This document shows, one piece after another, positions 47,679 to 56,720 of a DNA stretch of 64,000 bases; positions within the stretch are counted from its first letter, which is position 1; each line of letters starts with the position of its first letter. Both the position numbers and the translations under genes were made by a program. This stretch comes from Clostridia bacterium (GTDB lineage Bacteria > Bacillota > Clostridia > Oscillospirales > Acutalibacteraceae), in NCBI GenBank assembly GCA_017454485.1, contig JAFTCX010000069.1, positions 31,334-95,333 of the forward strand, read 5' to 3'. The notes under the pieces were generated by a model. The model did not search any database, was not told the DNA's origin, and was given only the letters and a program-made list of their open reading frames with translations.

Positions 47679-50492
47679 TCACTGCTCCGCCGGATACTCA
47701 CCCTTGCCCGTCACCTTGCGCTTGATGATCTTGCCCATGCGCTTGAGGGCATAGGGGCCGACGAGCTTCATCATCTCTTCCGCCGTGTGCATATCGGAGC
47801 ATGCCGGCAGATCGCGGCGCAGGTGGATCGCATCGAATTCACAGCGCGTGGTGCAAAGGCCGCAGCCGACGCACATGTTGAAATCGACGGTCGTCGCGCC
47901 GCACTTCAAGCAGCGGGACGCCTCGGTTTTGATCTGCGCTTCTGTCAGCGGCAGACGCAAGTCCTCAAACGATTTTCTCGGATCGCCCGGTTTCAGACCC
48001 GGCGCCTGACGGTCGGCGTTGTCATAGGAGTCGATGCGGATGTCGTCCTTGTCGAGCTCGATGAACTTGCGCAGATCGCGCCCGATGGTCAGCGACTGGC
48101 CGGGATGCACAAAGCGGTTGAGCGAAACCATACCCTCGCGGCCGTTGGCAATCGCGTCGATCGCGAAGCGCGCGCCGTGGAAGATGTCGCCGCCGACGAA
48201 GATGTCGGGCTCTGCCGTCTGCAGTGTGATCGGGTCGGCCACTGCAGTGCCGTTCGGCCGCAGCTCCACCTTGCTGCCCTTGAGCAGATCGCCCCATTCG
48301 GCGCTTTGGCCGATCGCCATCAGCACATGGCTGCACGGCACGGTGATCGTGTCATTTTCGTCATACTGCGGCGCGAAGCGGTGGTTTTCATCGAACACGC
48401 GGACGCATTTTTTGAATACGATGCCGGTGACGCTGCCGTTTTCGGTGAGGATCTCCTTGGGACCCCAGCCGTTGTTGATCTCAATCTTTTCTGCAAGGAT
48501 CTCGGCGACCTCGTCCTTGGCTGCCGGCATCTCATCGCGGCTTTCCAGACACAGCATGGTGACCTTGCCGTCGGTGCAGCGCAGCGCGGTGCGCGCCACA
48601 TCGGCAGCCACATTGCCGCCGCCGACAACGACCACGTCGCCGGAGAGCTTCGCGTTGCCGTTCAGGTTGACGTCTTTCAGGAAGGCGACGCCGGACTGCA
48701 CGCCCTTGGCGTCCTCGCCGGGCACACCCGCAAGGCGTCCGCCCTGCAGACCGATGGCCACAAAGAAGCCCTTGTAGCCCTGCTTGCGCAGCTCGTCAAG
48801 CGTGATGTCCTTGCCGACTTCCACGCCGCACTTGATCTCGGCGCCCATGCTTTCGATCAGCTCGATCTCCTTTTGCAGCACAGCCTTTTCCAAGCGGAAG
48901 CTCGGAATGCCGTTCATGAGCATGCCGCCGGGCTTCGCTTCCTTTTCAAAAACGGTAACGGGATAGCCCTCTGTGCGCAGATACCACGCGGCGGAAAGAC
49001 CGGCGGGGCCTGCGCCGATGACGGCGATTTTGAAATCGTCCCACTGGTTGCCTTCGCCGTTTTCGCTGGGCACCATGCATTCGTTCGGGTTTTCCAGTTC
49101 CCATTGCGCAAGGAATTTTTTGATCTCGTCAATGGCAACGGGCTTGTCGATTTTGCCGCGGGTGCACGCGTCTTCGCAGCGGCGGTTGCAGACCGCGCCG
49201 CAGACTGCCGGGAACGGGTTGTCCTGCCGGATGAGCTTGAGCGCGTCGGCATAGCGGCCTTCGCCCGCCATTTTGACATAGCCCTGCACGGCAATGTGCG
49301 CGGGGCAGGCGGTCTTGCACGGGGAGGTGCCGCTGTCGTAGCAGTTGATCTTGTTGGAATCGCGGTAGTTTTTATCCCATTTGTCCTCGCCCCAGATATG
49401 ATCGTCCGGCAGCTCGTGGACGGGATACATGACCTTGCTGCCGTCTTTTTTGCAAAGCTTTTGGCCGAGCTTTGCCGCACCGGCGGGGCAGACCTCTACG
49501 CATTTGCCGCAGGCAACGCATTTTACGGTGTCCACATGGGCGCGGTAGGCGGAACGAGACATATTCGGGGTGTTGAACAGCTGGCTGGTGCGCAGACCGT
49601 AGCAGGAGCCGGCGGAGCAGTTGCAGATGCCGACAATGCGGTTCGGACCGTCCAGGTTCGTGATCTGGTGCACATAGCCCTTGCGCTCGGCGCGCATGAT
49701 GATCTCCATCGCCTCTTCCTTGGTGATGTATTCCGCGTCCTTGCCGCTTTCCACCAGGAATTCCGCAATGTCGTCCACGCCGATGCACATCTTGCCCTCA
49801 ATGTCGCCCACACCTTCGCCGCGCACGCGCTGCGCCTTGCGGCAGGCGCAGACCATTTTGCACAGCTTGTGCGATTTGTTGATCCAGTGCGACAGATGCT
49901 CCACACTGACGCTTTCGCTTTGCGGGTCGATGGCCTTTTCCACGGGGATGACGTGCATCCCGATGCCGGCGCCGCCCGGGGGAACCAGCTTTGCCGCCAG
50001 CTCCAGCGGCTCCTGCGGCGCGAGGTTGAACATCGTTGCAACCTCGGGGTTTGTATCGGTCAAGGTCGGGTGCTCCACCATGTATTCGCCGGAGCCGACG
50101 ACCCATTTCGGGATCCAGTACTGGATGTGCTGATCGGCATTGTCGCGGTTTTGCTCCAGAATGCCGATCCAGATCAGATGGTCAATGATCTTTTGCGCCT
50201 CCGGTTCGCTCATGCTGTTGCGTTCGGCAAGCTCCTTGGTCGTCAGACCGAAGCGGCGCTTTTTGAACGAGAGCATGAACTTGACTTCCTCCTTCGTCAG
50301 CAGACGGTCGAGGATCCAGAAATCCATGTGGTTCTCCTTCATACCGCCGGGCAGCTTGCGCGGGATGGAGTCCGTGATCAGAACGGCAAGCTTTTTGACA
50401 AGCTTCGCTTTTTCCGGGTCGGCGCAGTGGTGGCCGTCCACGGGGTAGTCCGTCTCATTGACATGGATGTTGGGGTTGACTTCTTTTACCAT
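47679..50492 (-). CDS. Multidomain Fe-S flavoprotein with GltD-type oxidoreductase core, copy 1
   Basis: 937 residues from ATG 50492, 9 nt after AAGAGGT. Residues about 20-130 look like a winged-helix module (LLTKEEVKFMLSFKKRRFG then ELAERNSMSEPEAQKIIDHL). A Cys-rich part follows (CACRKAQ, GICNCSAGSC), then a ferredoxin-like CVACGKCVEVC. The GltD/dihydropyrimidine-dehydrogenase N-domain is CKTACPAHIAVQGYVKMAGE with AVCGAVCNRRCEDACTRG. FAD and NAD(P) sites are VIGAGPAGLSAAWYLR and VVVGGGNVAADVA. The end has CLKCG and CVGCGLCTTRCEFDAI, a further cluster motif. It probably moves electrons between NAD(P)H and ferredoxin or another carrier. Paralogue of the gene at 58952. Last gene of the minus-strand redox operon. 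Confidence 0.88.
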   Translation of the reverse strand: MVKEVNPNIHVNETDYPVDGHHCADPEKAKLVKKLAVLITDSIPRKLPGGMKENHMDFWILDRLLTKEEVKFMLSFKKRRFGLTTKELAERNSMSEPEAQKIIDHLIWIGILEQNRDNADQHIQYWIPKWVVGSGEYMVEHPTLTDTNPEVATMFNLAPQEPLELAAKLVPPGGAGIGMHVIPVEKAIDPQSESVSVEHLSHWINKSHKLCKMVCACRKAQRVRGEGVGDIEGKMCIGVDDIAEFLVESGKDAEYITKEEAMEIIMRAERKGYVHQITNLDGPNRIVGICNCSAGSCYGLRTSQLFNTPNMSRSAYRAHVDTVKCVACGKCVEVCPAGAAKLGQKLCKKDGSKVMYPVHELPDDHIWGEDKWDKNYRDSNKINCYDSGTSPCKTACPAHIAVQGYVKMAGEGRYADALKLIRQDNPFPAVCGAVCNRRCEDACTRGKIDKPVAIDEIKKFLAQWELENPNECMVPSENGEGNQWDDFKIAVIGAGPAGLSAAWYLRTEGYPVTVFEKEAKPGGMLMNGIPSFRLEKAVLQKEIELIESMGAEIKCGVEVGKDITLDELRKQGYKGFFVAIGLQGGRLAGVPGEDAKGVQSGVAFLKDVNLNGNAKLSGDVVVVGGGNVAADVARTALRCTDGKVTMLCLESRDEMPAAKDEVAEILAEKIEINNGWGPKEILTENGSVTGIVFKKCVRVFDENHRFAPQYDENDTITVPCSHVLMAIGQSAEWGDLLKGSKVELRPNGTAVADPITLQTAEPDIFVGGDIFHGARFAIDAIANGREGMVSLNRFVHPGQSLTIGRDLRKFIELDKDDIRIDSYDNADRQAPGLKPGDPRKSFEDLRLPLTEAQIKTEASRCLKCGATTVDFNMCVGCGLCTTRCEFDAIHLRRDLPACSDMHTAEEMMKLVGPYALKRMGKIIKRKVTGKGEYPAEQ

Positions 50493-50505
50493 AAAAAGAT
50501 ACCTC

Positions 50506-51690
50506 TTATTCAATCGGAATTTTAATGGTCAGGTCGCTCGTCGGATAGGCGGCGCAGGCGTGCACATAGCCGAAATCCTTGTCGGCGGCGCGGCGGCCGT
50601 CGTTTTCCGGACAGACATACACCGAGCCGGAGAGCACCTTTGTGCGGCAAAAACCGCATTCGCCGCTGCGGCACGCCGTTTCAATGCGGATGCCGGCGCG
50701 CTCGAGCGCAACCACCAGACTTTCGGTCGCCTTGGCGGGAATCACATCCTCATGGATGCCGCGGCGCACCGTGAGGTTGAACACATGGTTCGTCAGCGCC
50801 ACGGGGTAACCGGCGAATTTTGTGATGTCCTTCGCCTGACCGAACACCTCAAAGCGCACGCGGCGCGCGGGTGCGCCGAGCTTTTTCAGCTCTTCGCGCA
50901 AATACAGATACATCGCCTGCGGGCCGCAGATGAAGTAGGAGGTGTCGGGTGCGCTGTATTTTTTGATCAGCTCTGCGGAAAGGAAGCCGCGTTCGCCCTG
51001 CCAGTCGGGCTCGTCGCCGGAAAGGACATGGACCACATGGACCTTGTCGCTTTTGAGCGCGTCGAGCTCATCTTTCAGAATGATGTCGTCGGACGCAACG
51101 GAGCCGTAAAGGATCGTCAGATCGAAATCGAGCGTGCCGTTTGCGATCTCCTTGGCCATGGAGGCAAACGGTGTGATGCCGACGCCGCCGGCAAGCGCAA
51201 CCACATGCTTTGCGTCGCGCAAAGGTTCATAATAGAACTGGCCGCAGCCCATCATCGCCTGCAGCGTGTCGCCGACCTTCAGCTCGGTGTTGACATAATC
51301 GGCAATGAAGCCGTCGCCCTTGCTGCGGCGCACGGTGATTTCCGCAAAGCCGTTTTCCGCCCGCGCTTCAAACGGCGCGGAGGACAGGGAATACGGGCGC
51401 GAGATGATGCTGTTTCCGATTTTGAAATCGAGCACGACGAACTGGCCGGCATAAAAGAACGGCAGCTTCTGACCGTCGGCGCGCACAAAGCGCACGGTTT
51501 TGGCCGTGGGGCTCGCGTCGCGGATGTCGACGATCTTCACATCAAACTTTTTCGGGTGCCACTGGGCGACCACGTCCGCGATCGGGTCGTTCTTTTCGGG
51601 AACGGCAGACGCGCTTTCAAAGGCGCTCAGCCTTGCCTTGGTTACACGGGACGCACCCGTGACGTCTTTCAAAAAGCCTTTGATCTTCAT
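50506..51690 (-). CDS. Ferredoxin-NAD(P) reductase-like flavoprotein with C-terminal 2Fe-2S domain
   Basis: 394 residues. FNR core: FAD-binding R-P-Y-S motif (SRPYSLSSAPFEAR), NAD(P) site ALAGGVGITPFASMAKEI, and CGPQAMYLYLREELKKLG. The C-terminal plant-type ferredoxin has C-x4-C-x2-C (CRSGECGFCRTKV) and a fourth Cys in VHACAAYP, ligands for one 2Fe-2S cluster. This order is typical of reductase components of oxygenases, unusual for a strict anaerobe, but also occurs in anaerobic electron-transfer chains. ATG overlaps the upstream gene by 4 bp; the flavoprotein gene follows after 13 bp. Confidence 0.92.
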   Translation of the reverse strand: MKIKGFLKDVTGASRVTKARLSAFESASAVPEKNDPIADVVAQWHPKKFDVKIVDIRDASPTAKTVRFVRADGQKLPFFYAGQFVVLDFKIGNSIISRPYSLSSAPFEARAENGFAEITVRRSKGDGFIADYVNTELKVGDTLQAMMGCGQFYYEPLRDAKHVVALAGGVGITPFASMAKEIANGTLDFDLTILYGSVASDDIILKDELDALKSDKVHVVHVLSGDEPDWQGERGFLSAELIKKYSAPDTSYFICGPQAMYLYLREELKKLGAPARRVRFEVFGQAKDITKFAGYPVALTNHVFNLTVRRGIHEDVIPAKATESLVVALERAGIRIETACRSGECGFCRTKVLSGSVYVCPENDGRRAADKDFGYVHACAAYPTSDLTIKIPIE

Positions 51691-53222
51691 TTGTTTGCCG
51701 CCTCCTCTGCTGCCATGGAATCAAGCACGTTCTTTGCCGCTTTTCTGCCGTTGGTGACCGCCGGACCCATGCCGTCGCCGGAGATCGCGTGTGCGCCGGA
51801 GAATTCAAGATGCTTGATGAAGCTCTCCGCCTCGGCGGTCTGCAGCCGGGCGATGATGTGGTCGTCCATCGTGTGCGCATAGCCGTAGATGCAGCCGTTC
51901 CATGCGTTCGTGTAGCGATTGACGGTCATCGGCGTTTCGATGACGATCTCCAGAATATGGTCGAGCAGATTCACGCCGAGATAGGCGGACATATCGTCGA
52001 TCATCTGCTTTGCGACCCGGTGCTTGATCTTGTCGTAGTCTTCCGCCTTCACCGTTTTCCAGCCGTCCACGCGCGGCAGCGTCGTGATGGAATACGAGCA
52101 GGTGCCCTTCGGGGTGGCGGTGTCGTTGCCGAGGTTGTGGCAGATGCAGGTCAGATAGCGGTAGGGGCCGAGACCCGCAAGGTCGCGATACAGTGCGTCG
52201 GTGTCCATCGTGTCGCCGCGGAAAACGCTGTAATCTTTGATGCCGAGATTTTCGGCGGTATCGTCAAGGATCATGATGACGGAAAACGCCGTCAAACTCA
52301 GGCGGCGGCCGTTGACCATCTTGATCGCCTTTGCGGGAACGGCCGAGGGCGGCTCGATCATCGAGGTGTACACCTTGTTGGGGTAGGACGAGGAGATGAC
52401 GTAATCGGCAAAGATTTCGTCGCCGCGCGCGGTGCGCACGCCGTAGGCTTTGCCGTCTTTGACAAGAATTTTATCCACATGCTGGCGATATTCGATCTGC
52501 ACGCCCATCGCTTCGGCGCGCTCCGCCATTTTCAGGCTCATCTCATGGCTGAATTTGCGCGGGATATAGGAGCCGTAGCCGACATAGTCCGCCATCAGCA
52601 CGGAATAGATCGTGAACGGCAGATCCGAGAAGCCGGAGCCGACATAGATCCAGTACGGCGCAAGCAGATCCTGCGCCGCTTTGGGCAGATCGAACGAATC
52701 GATGACCTCTTTCGTGGTGTAGCCCGCGGTTTTGACAAACGCTTCGTGCCGCAGCAGCATTTGCGCCTTGCTCATCGGGTGGATGGAAAGCTCGTTGACG
52801 GAATCAAACACGGTGTTGCAAAGGTTCAGCAGCCCCAGCACCTTCTCATACGTGCCGGGCACGACCGCGTCGATCTCTTTGGAAAATGTTTCAAGGCCGG
52901 GATGCAGCGTGACCTCCAGCCCGGGGAGCGAGGCGTGATACGCTTCGGGCACCTTGAGCCATTCGATGTCTACGCCCATATCGTCAAAGAATTTGCCGAC
53001 CTTCAGGCGGTTGTTCTTTTCGCCGATGCTCATCATCTCGTGCAGCGCCGCTTCAATCTCGATGCCGCCGCGCACAAACGAGGATGCGATGCCGCCGGGG
53101 AGGTTGTGGCGTTCGAGCACCAGCACGTCCTTGCCCTTGTCGGCGAGCATGAGCGCCGAAGAAAGACCGGCCAGCGCGCCGCCGATGACGATGACGTCAT
53201 AATGGTCTTTGTAAAATTTCAT
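51687..53222 (-). CDS. CrtI/phytoene-desaturase-like FAD oxidoreductase
   Basis: 511 residues; ATG at 53222 after GAGAGGG. N-terminal dinucleotide-binding VIVIGGALAGLSSALMLADK with the following acidic strand end VLVLERHNLPGG; this G-x-A-x2-G variant has Ala where most have Gly. The C-terminal FAD segment is GAHAISGDGMGPAVTNGRKA. The middle resembles the carotenoid desaturase/retinol saturase superfamily. The substrate is unknown; a polyunsaturated lipid or isoprenoid is possible but unproven. Coupled to the 2Fe-2S reductase gene, a plausible electron donor or acceptor. Confidence 0.85.
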   Translation of the reverse strand: MKFYKDHYDVIVIGGALAGLSSALMLADKGKDVLVLERHNLPGGIASSFVRGGIEIEAALHEMMSIGEKNNRLKVGKFFDDMGVDIEWLKVPEAYHASLPGLEVTLHPGLETFSKEIDAVVPGTYEKVLGLLNLCNTVFDSVNELSIHPMSKAQMLLRHEAFVKTAGYTTKEVIDSFDLPKAAQDLLAPYWIYVGSGFSDLPFTIYSVLMADYVGYGSYIPRKFSHEMSLKMAERAEAMGVQIEYRQHVDKILVKDGKAYGVRTARGDEIFADYVISSSYPNKVYTSMIEPPSAVPAKAIKMVNGRRLSLTAFSVIMILDDTAENLGIKDYSVFRGDTMDTDALYRDLAGLGPYRYLTCICHNLGNDTATPKGTCSYSITTLPRVDGWKTVKAEDYDKIKHRVAKQMIDDMSAYLGVNLLDHILEIVIETPMTVNRYTNAWNGCIYGYAHTMDDHIIARLQTAEAESFIKHLEFSGAHAISGDGMGPAVTNGRKAAKNVLDSMAAEEAANK

Positions 53223-53289
53223 AGTTTTACCCTCTCTGTTGAAGCAGGAGGGACACTGCTGCCCCTCCTGCCGGCGTTGATTGAATCAG

Positions 53290-53450
53290 GTACTCACTGA
53301 TGAATTCGGATATGCAAACCTTGGCGGTAAATTTTCCGTCATTTTGCACAGAAATCTCTTGAAAACCGGAAGGTTGTCTGCGAGATTTCTGTTACATCTG
53401 ACGAAAAATTTCCTCGCCAATCTTCACATACCGAATTCATCAGCGGGTAC
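53290..53450. mobile_element. Complete family C element
   Basis: 161 bp. Ends GTACTCACTGATGAATTCGG and CCGAATTCATCAGCGGGTAC: both arms carry the matching GAATTC variant. Flanking 4-mers are TCAG (53286-53289) and TTAG (53451-53454), one mismatch. It separates two FAD oxidoreductase genes and touches the stop codon of the upstream one. Confidence 0.88.
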
Positions 53451-54839
53451 TTAGAAGAAACGCTCCACAAGCTCGCGGGAGTATTCCGCAGTCTCGTCCA
53501 TATCGCCGAAGCTCATGATCTCACCGGCGTAATAGGTGTCATACTTGCCCTGCATGGCTTCCACTTTCTCATACCAGCCTGCCGCATAATCTTCAGAGAA
53601 GACATGGGGGAAGTAATAGACGCTCCATTCGTTGATGACGTTGGAAGCGGGGTTGTGCATGGTTTTCAGATCGTCGAGGACCATCTTCTTGCAGGTCTCA
53701 TACGGAATTTCCGCGCTGTTCTTGTGCTTACGCAGCGAATAGGTGGTGATGACCTGATCCTTCGTGTCCTTCCAGCGGCGATAATACACCATCAGATGGC
53801 CGAGCTTTTCGGGCACCATGTTGTCGAACACATAGTAGGAAATTTCCGGATGATCTTCCGGCTTGGTCTCCACGGCGAGCACGTCGTAGCGCTCGTAGTC
53901 GATCTTGGAGAACAGGTCCTTTTCGTCCTGACGGGCGTCGAAGTAATCCACCATGCCGACCTGGCCGTCCGCACGCTTGTTGGGGATGTACAGCGGCGCG
54001 GTGACAATGATCTTGTCATATTCCTCGACCTTGCCGTTGACGGTGACATAGACCTTGCCGTCCTTGCGCTCGACCTTTTCGATCTTGCTGTTCAGACGGG
54101 CGGGGTTCTTCAAATGGTCGTTCAGGCTTTCCCAGATGAACTGGGTGCCGTTCTTCCAGGTCCAGAGGTTGACCTTGACGAAGTTCATCGTGGTCTGGAA
54201 GTCCAGATATTTCAAAACATACGCTGCGGGGATCTCGTCGAAATAGCCGTAGCCGAAGGAGGTGTAGGGTCCGATCCAGACGTCCTGCGTCAGCTCAACG
54301 CCGTTCTTTTTGCAGAATTCGTTGAACGGCAGGGCAAGATCCTTCAGGTTCGGGTTCACGCCGGAGACGGGCTCGCGCTTTGCGCTCTTTTGAGAGCAGC
54401 CTTCAAAACGGCCTTCGGAAACGCCGCGGTGACCGTTGACGTCATAGCCCTGATACTTTGTTTCCAGCAGCTCACCGAGCTTTTTGATCTGCTTTTTCAT
54501 CTTGAGCAGGCGCGGAATCTTGAGGATGTTCTTCTTGGGCTCGAACGGCTCAATGATATTGCCCTTTCCGTCTTTGTAGTTGCGGTTGAGCTTCGGACCG
54601 TCGTGGGTGATGCCGCAGAACTCTTCCACGTCGTGCACGGCGTAGTAGGAGGGCACGCCCATGATGGCGCCCATTTCATAGCGTCTGCCGTTGTAATGCG
54701 GGGACCAGCATTTGCCGCCCACGCGGTCAAGACGTTCGAGAATGGTGTAGTTGGTGTAGCCCTTCTGCTCGAGATACATACCGGCGGAAAGACCGGCAGG
54801 GCCGCCGCCGACGATGCAGATGCGGATGTTTTTGTCCAT
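53451..54839 (-). CDS. FAD-dependent oxidoreductase, amine-oxidase/protoporphyrinogen-oxidase-like
   Basis: 462 residues; ATG 7 nt after TGGAGG. N-terminal Rossmann motif ICIVGGGPAGLSAGMYLEQK followed by YTILERLDRVGGKC, the arrangement of flavin amine oxidases and desaturase relatives. The rest shows aromatic-rich substrate-domain sequence (IGPYTSFGYGYFDEIPAAYV) and a positively charged C-domain, but lacks a second obvious FAD signature. Similar genes in gut Firmicutes are annotated only as FAD-dependent oxidoreductases. It has a near-consensus promoter and is the first gene of the minus-strand redox operon; the stop codon lies in the target duplicate of a family C element. Confidence 0.82.
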   Translation of the reverse strand: MDKNIRICIVGGGPAGLSAGMYLEQKGYTNYTILERLDRVGGKCWSPHYNGRRYEMGAIMGVPSYYAVHDVEEFCGITHDGPKLNRNYKDGKGNIIEPFEPKKNILKIPRLLKMKKQIKKLGELLETKYQGYDVNGHRGVSEGRFEGCSQKSAKREPVSGVNPNLKDLALPFNEFCKKNGVELTQDVWIGPYTSFGYGYFDEIPAAYVLKYLDFQTTMNFVKVNLWTWKNGTQFIWESLNDHLKNPARLNSKIEKVERKDGKVYVTVNGKVEEYDKIIVTAPLYIPNKRADGQVGMVDYFDARQDEKDLFSKIDYERYDVLAVETKPEDHPEISYYVFDNMVPEKLGHLMVYYRRWKDTKDQVITTYSLRKHKNSAEIPYETCKKMVLDDLKTMHNPASNVINEWSVYYFPHVFSEDYAAGWYEKVEAMQGKYDTYYAGEIMSFGDMDETAEYSRELVERFF

Positions 54840-54884
54840 ATAAATGCCTCCATAAATATAGTATGGGTATGATTACCAACCCTC

Positions 54885-54913
54885 ATTATACAAGCTCTTT
54901 TTTCAAAAATCAA
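54885..54913 (-). promoter_or_regulatory. Sigma-A promoter of the minus-strand redox operon
   Basis: TTGATT (54908-54913), 17 bp, TATAAT (54885-54890), 46 bp before the ATG at 54839. Confidence 0.88.
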
Positions 54914-55064
54914 GAACCTGTGCGTCAAATGATTAAAATTGATAAAGAATTTTGTAGGGTTGCGCAATTCGGCAACAGATGTCGAATTCAGAAAAATAGG
55001 ATGGTAGACAAAACTGCGGTTGTGAAGAAAAAATTTGGAATTACAGACTTTTTTCCGTTCACTC

Positions 55065-55093
55065 TTTCTTTTTTTTCGACATTGTGATATGAT
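55065..55093 (+). promoter_or_regulatory. Possible promoter of the acyl-ligase operon
   Basis: TTTCTT (55065-55070), 17 bp, TATGAT (55088-55093). The -10 box is good, the -35 box poor. Confidence 0.4.
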
Positions 55094-55132
55094 AATTCAG
55101 CAACCAATCTATATGGAACGGGAGGAAGGCAA

Positions 55133-56476
55133 ATGCGTTTTGCGTCGTTTGAGGAACTGCTGCGCCATTATGCAAACCTGACGCCGCAAGCGCCCGCGCT
55201 GCGATTTGAAGCGCACGGTGCGCTCCAGACGCGCACCTATGCCGATTTTTTCGCGGATGTGTGCGCTCGCGCTGCTGCGCTGAAAAAGGAAAGTTTTACC
55301 TGCCTCGCTGTTTTGTGCGACGGCTCGTTCGCCTGCGTCACGGAAATCTTTGCCGCCGTGATGGCCGAAAAGCAGGTGGTGCTGCTGAATGAGGACTGCA
55401 CGGCAGAACAGCTTTCGGCCGCAGACGCGGACGCGCTTTGGGGCGATACGGAGCTGAAAGAGGAGCTTTCACCGGCGCTGACGAAGGGTGTGGAAAACGG
55501 CAAAGGCAAGCTGCTGTTTTTCACCTCCGGCACCACGGCGAAAAACAAGGCTGTGGTTTTGACCGAGCAAAGCCTTTGCAGCAGCGCCTTTAACGGCGGC
55601 GCGCTTTTGCCGCTTGAAAGCGACGACGTGCTGCTGTGTATGCTGCCGCTCGATCATGTGTTCGGCTTTGTGTGCGGTCTGCTCTGGGGGCTTTCGTGCG
55701 GGGCGTGTGTCGCGCTTGGCAGAGGGCCGCGCCATTATTTTGACGACTGCGCCGTTTTTCGGCCGACAGCGCTTGCCGCCGTGCCGCTGCTGCTGGGCTT
55801 TTTGCTGCAAAAAAATCTGCTGGGCGACACGCTGCGTCTGGTGCTCATCGGCGCCGGCGACTGTCCGAACACGATTCCCGCTTTGCTGAAGGCAAAGGGC
55901 ATCCGCGTCTCGTTCGGCTACGGGCTGACGGAAACGAGCTCCGGCGTGGCGCTTTCGCTCGGCGATGACCCCTATGCCATGACGGTCTGCCCGGACGATG
56001 AGATCACGCTCGGCGCGGACGGGGAGATTTTGATCAAAACCGACACCTGCATGATGCAGGGCTACTATAAAGACAAAACAGCCACAGACGCAGTGCTGCA
56101 AAACGGGGTTCTGCACACCGGCGATCTCGGTGCGTTCGATGAACACGGACTGCTGCACATTCGCGGCAGAAAAAAGGAAATTCTGGTGCTGCGCGACGGC
56201 ACGAAGATTTTTTTGCCGGAATATGAAGCGGCGCTGCAGCCGCTGCTGCCGGGGCGCGATTTTGCCGTGACCGAACAGGGCGGCGCGCCGGTGCTGGTGA
56301 TTTTCGGCGAAGAAAGCGAACGCGAAACGATCACCCGCGCGCTGGAAGTACACATGCGCACATTGCCGCGCGGACAGCAGCTCAAAACCGTTCAATTTGT
56401 CAACACGCCGCTGCCGCGCACGGCAACGGGTAAAATCAAGCGTTGGTCGATCCAACAGAAAGAGGAAACTACATGA
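55133..56476 (+). CDS. Acyl-activating (AMP-forming) ligase
   Basis: 447 residues, short for the ANL superfamily because the N-terminal domain is compact. ATG at 55133 after GGGAGGAAGGC. Core motifs: LLFFTSGTTAKNKAVVLT (A3, residues 127-144; the usual G-x-P is A-K-N), FGYGLTETSSG (A5), HTGDLGAFDEHGLLHIRGRK (A7/A8) and TATGKIKRW with the catalytic Lys near 434 (A10). The next two genes encode a carrier protein and an acyl-ACP thioesterase, so it probably loads a free acid on the carrier rather than on CoA. Its stop overlaps the carrier start by 4 bp. Confidence 0.9.
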   Translation: MRFASFEELLRHYANLTPQAPALRFEAHGALQTRTYADFFADVCARAAALKKESFTCLAVLCDGSFACVTEIFAAVMAEKQVVLLNEDCTAEQLSAADADALWGDTELKEELSPALTKGVENGKGKLLFFTSGTTAKNKAVVLTEQSLCSSAFNGGALLPLESDDVLLCMLPLDHVFGFVCGLLWGLSCGACVALGRGPRHYFDDCAVFRPTALAAVPLLLGFLLQKNLLGDTLRLVLIGAGDCPNTIPALLKAKGIRVSFGYGLTETSSGVALSLGDDPYAMTVCPDDEITLGADGEILIKTDTCMMQGYYKDKTATDAVLQNGVLHTGDLGAFDEHGLLHIRGRKKEILVLRDGTKIFLPEYEAALQPLLPGRDFAVTEQGGAPVLVIFGEESERETITRALEVHMRTLPRGQQLKTVQFVNTPLPRTATGKIKRWSIQQKEETT

Positions 56477-56718
56477 CCAGACAGGAAATCATGAACAAAA
56501 CGATCGAGATCGTCTATGAATGCGTGCCCGAAATCGAAGGGCAGACGCTCGAGGAGAGCACGGTCATCAACACCGACGCCGGCATCGACTCCATGGGCTT
56601 CACGCTCATCATCTGCCGGCTGGAGGCGACGTTTGATGTGAAGATCCCCGACCGCCAGTGGAAAAAGCTTTACACGCTCGGCGACGTGGTCACGGCGATT
56701 GAAAAGCGGCTGAACTGA
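56473..56718 (+). CDS. Stand-alone acyl carrier protein
   Basis: 81 residues from the ATG at 56473 (AGAGGAAAC site). Four-helix carrier fold with the phosphopantetheine serine in GIDSMGFT, Ser40. It is acidic overall like other ACPs. It is not the housekeeping acpP because it lacks the canonical DSLD environment and is coupled to the ligase gene. It is likely a dedicated carrier for the acyl group activated by the ligase and released by the thioesterase. Confidence 0.92.
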   Translation: MTRQEIMNKTIEIVYECVPEIEGQTLEESTVINTDAGIDSMGFTLIICRLEATFDVKIPDRQWKKLYTLGDVVTAIEKRLN

Positions 56719-56720
56719 AG

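Noticed and set aside
47787-50525. A plus-strand frame of about 900 codons opposite the flavoprotein gene
   Set aside because: Same explanation: high-GC codon bias of the true gene. No start site, no domain; the opposite strand has complete Fe-S and FAD motifs. The long frames opposite 58952-61732, 27375-28643 and 22421-24010 are rejected for the same reason.
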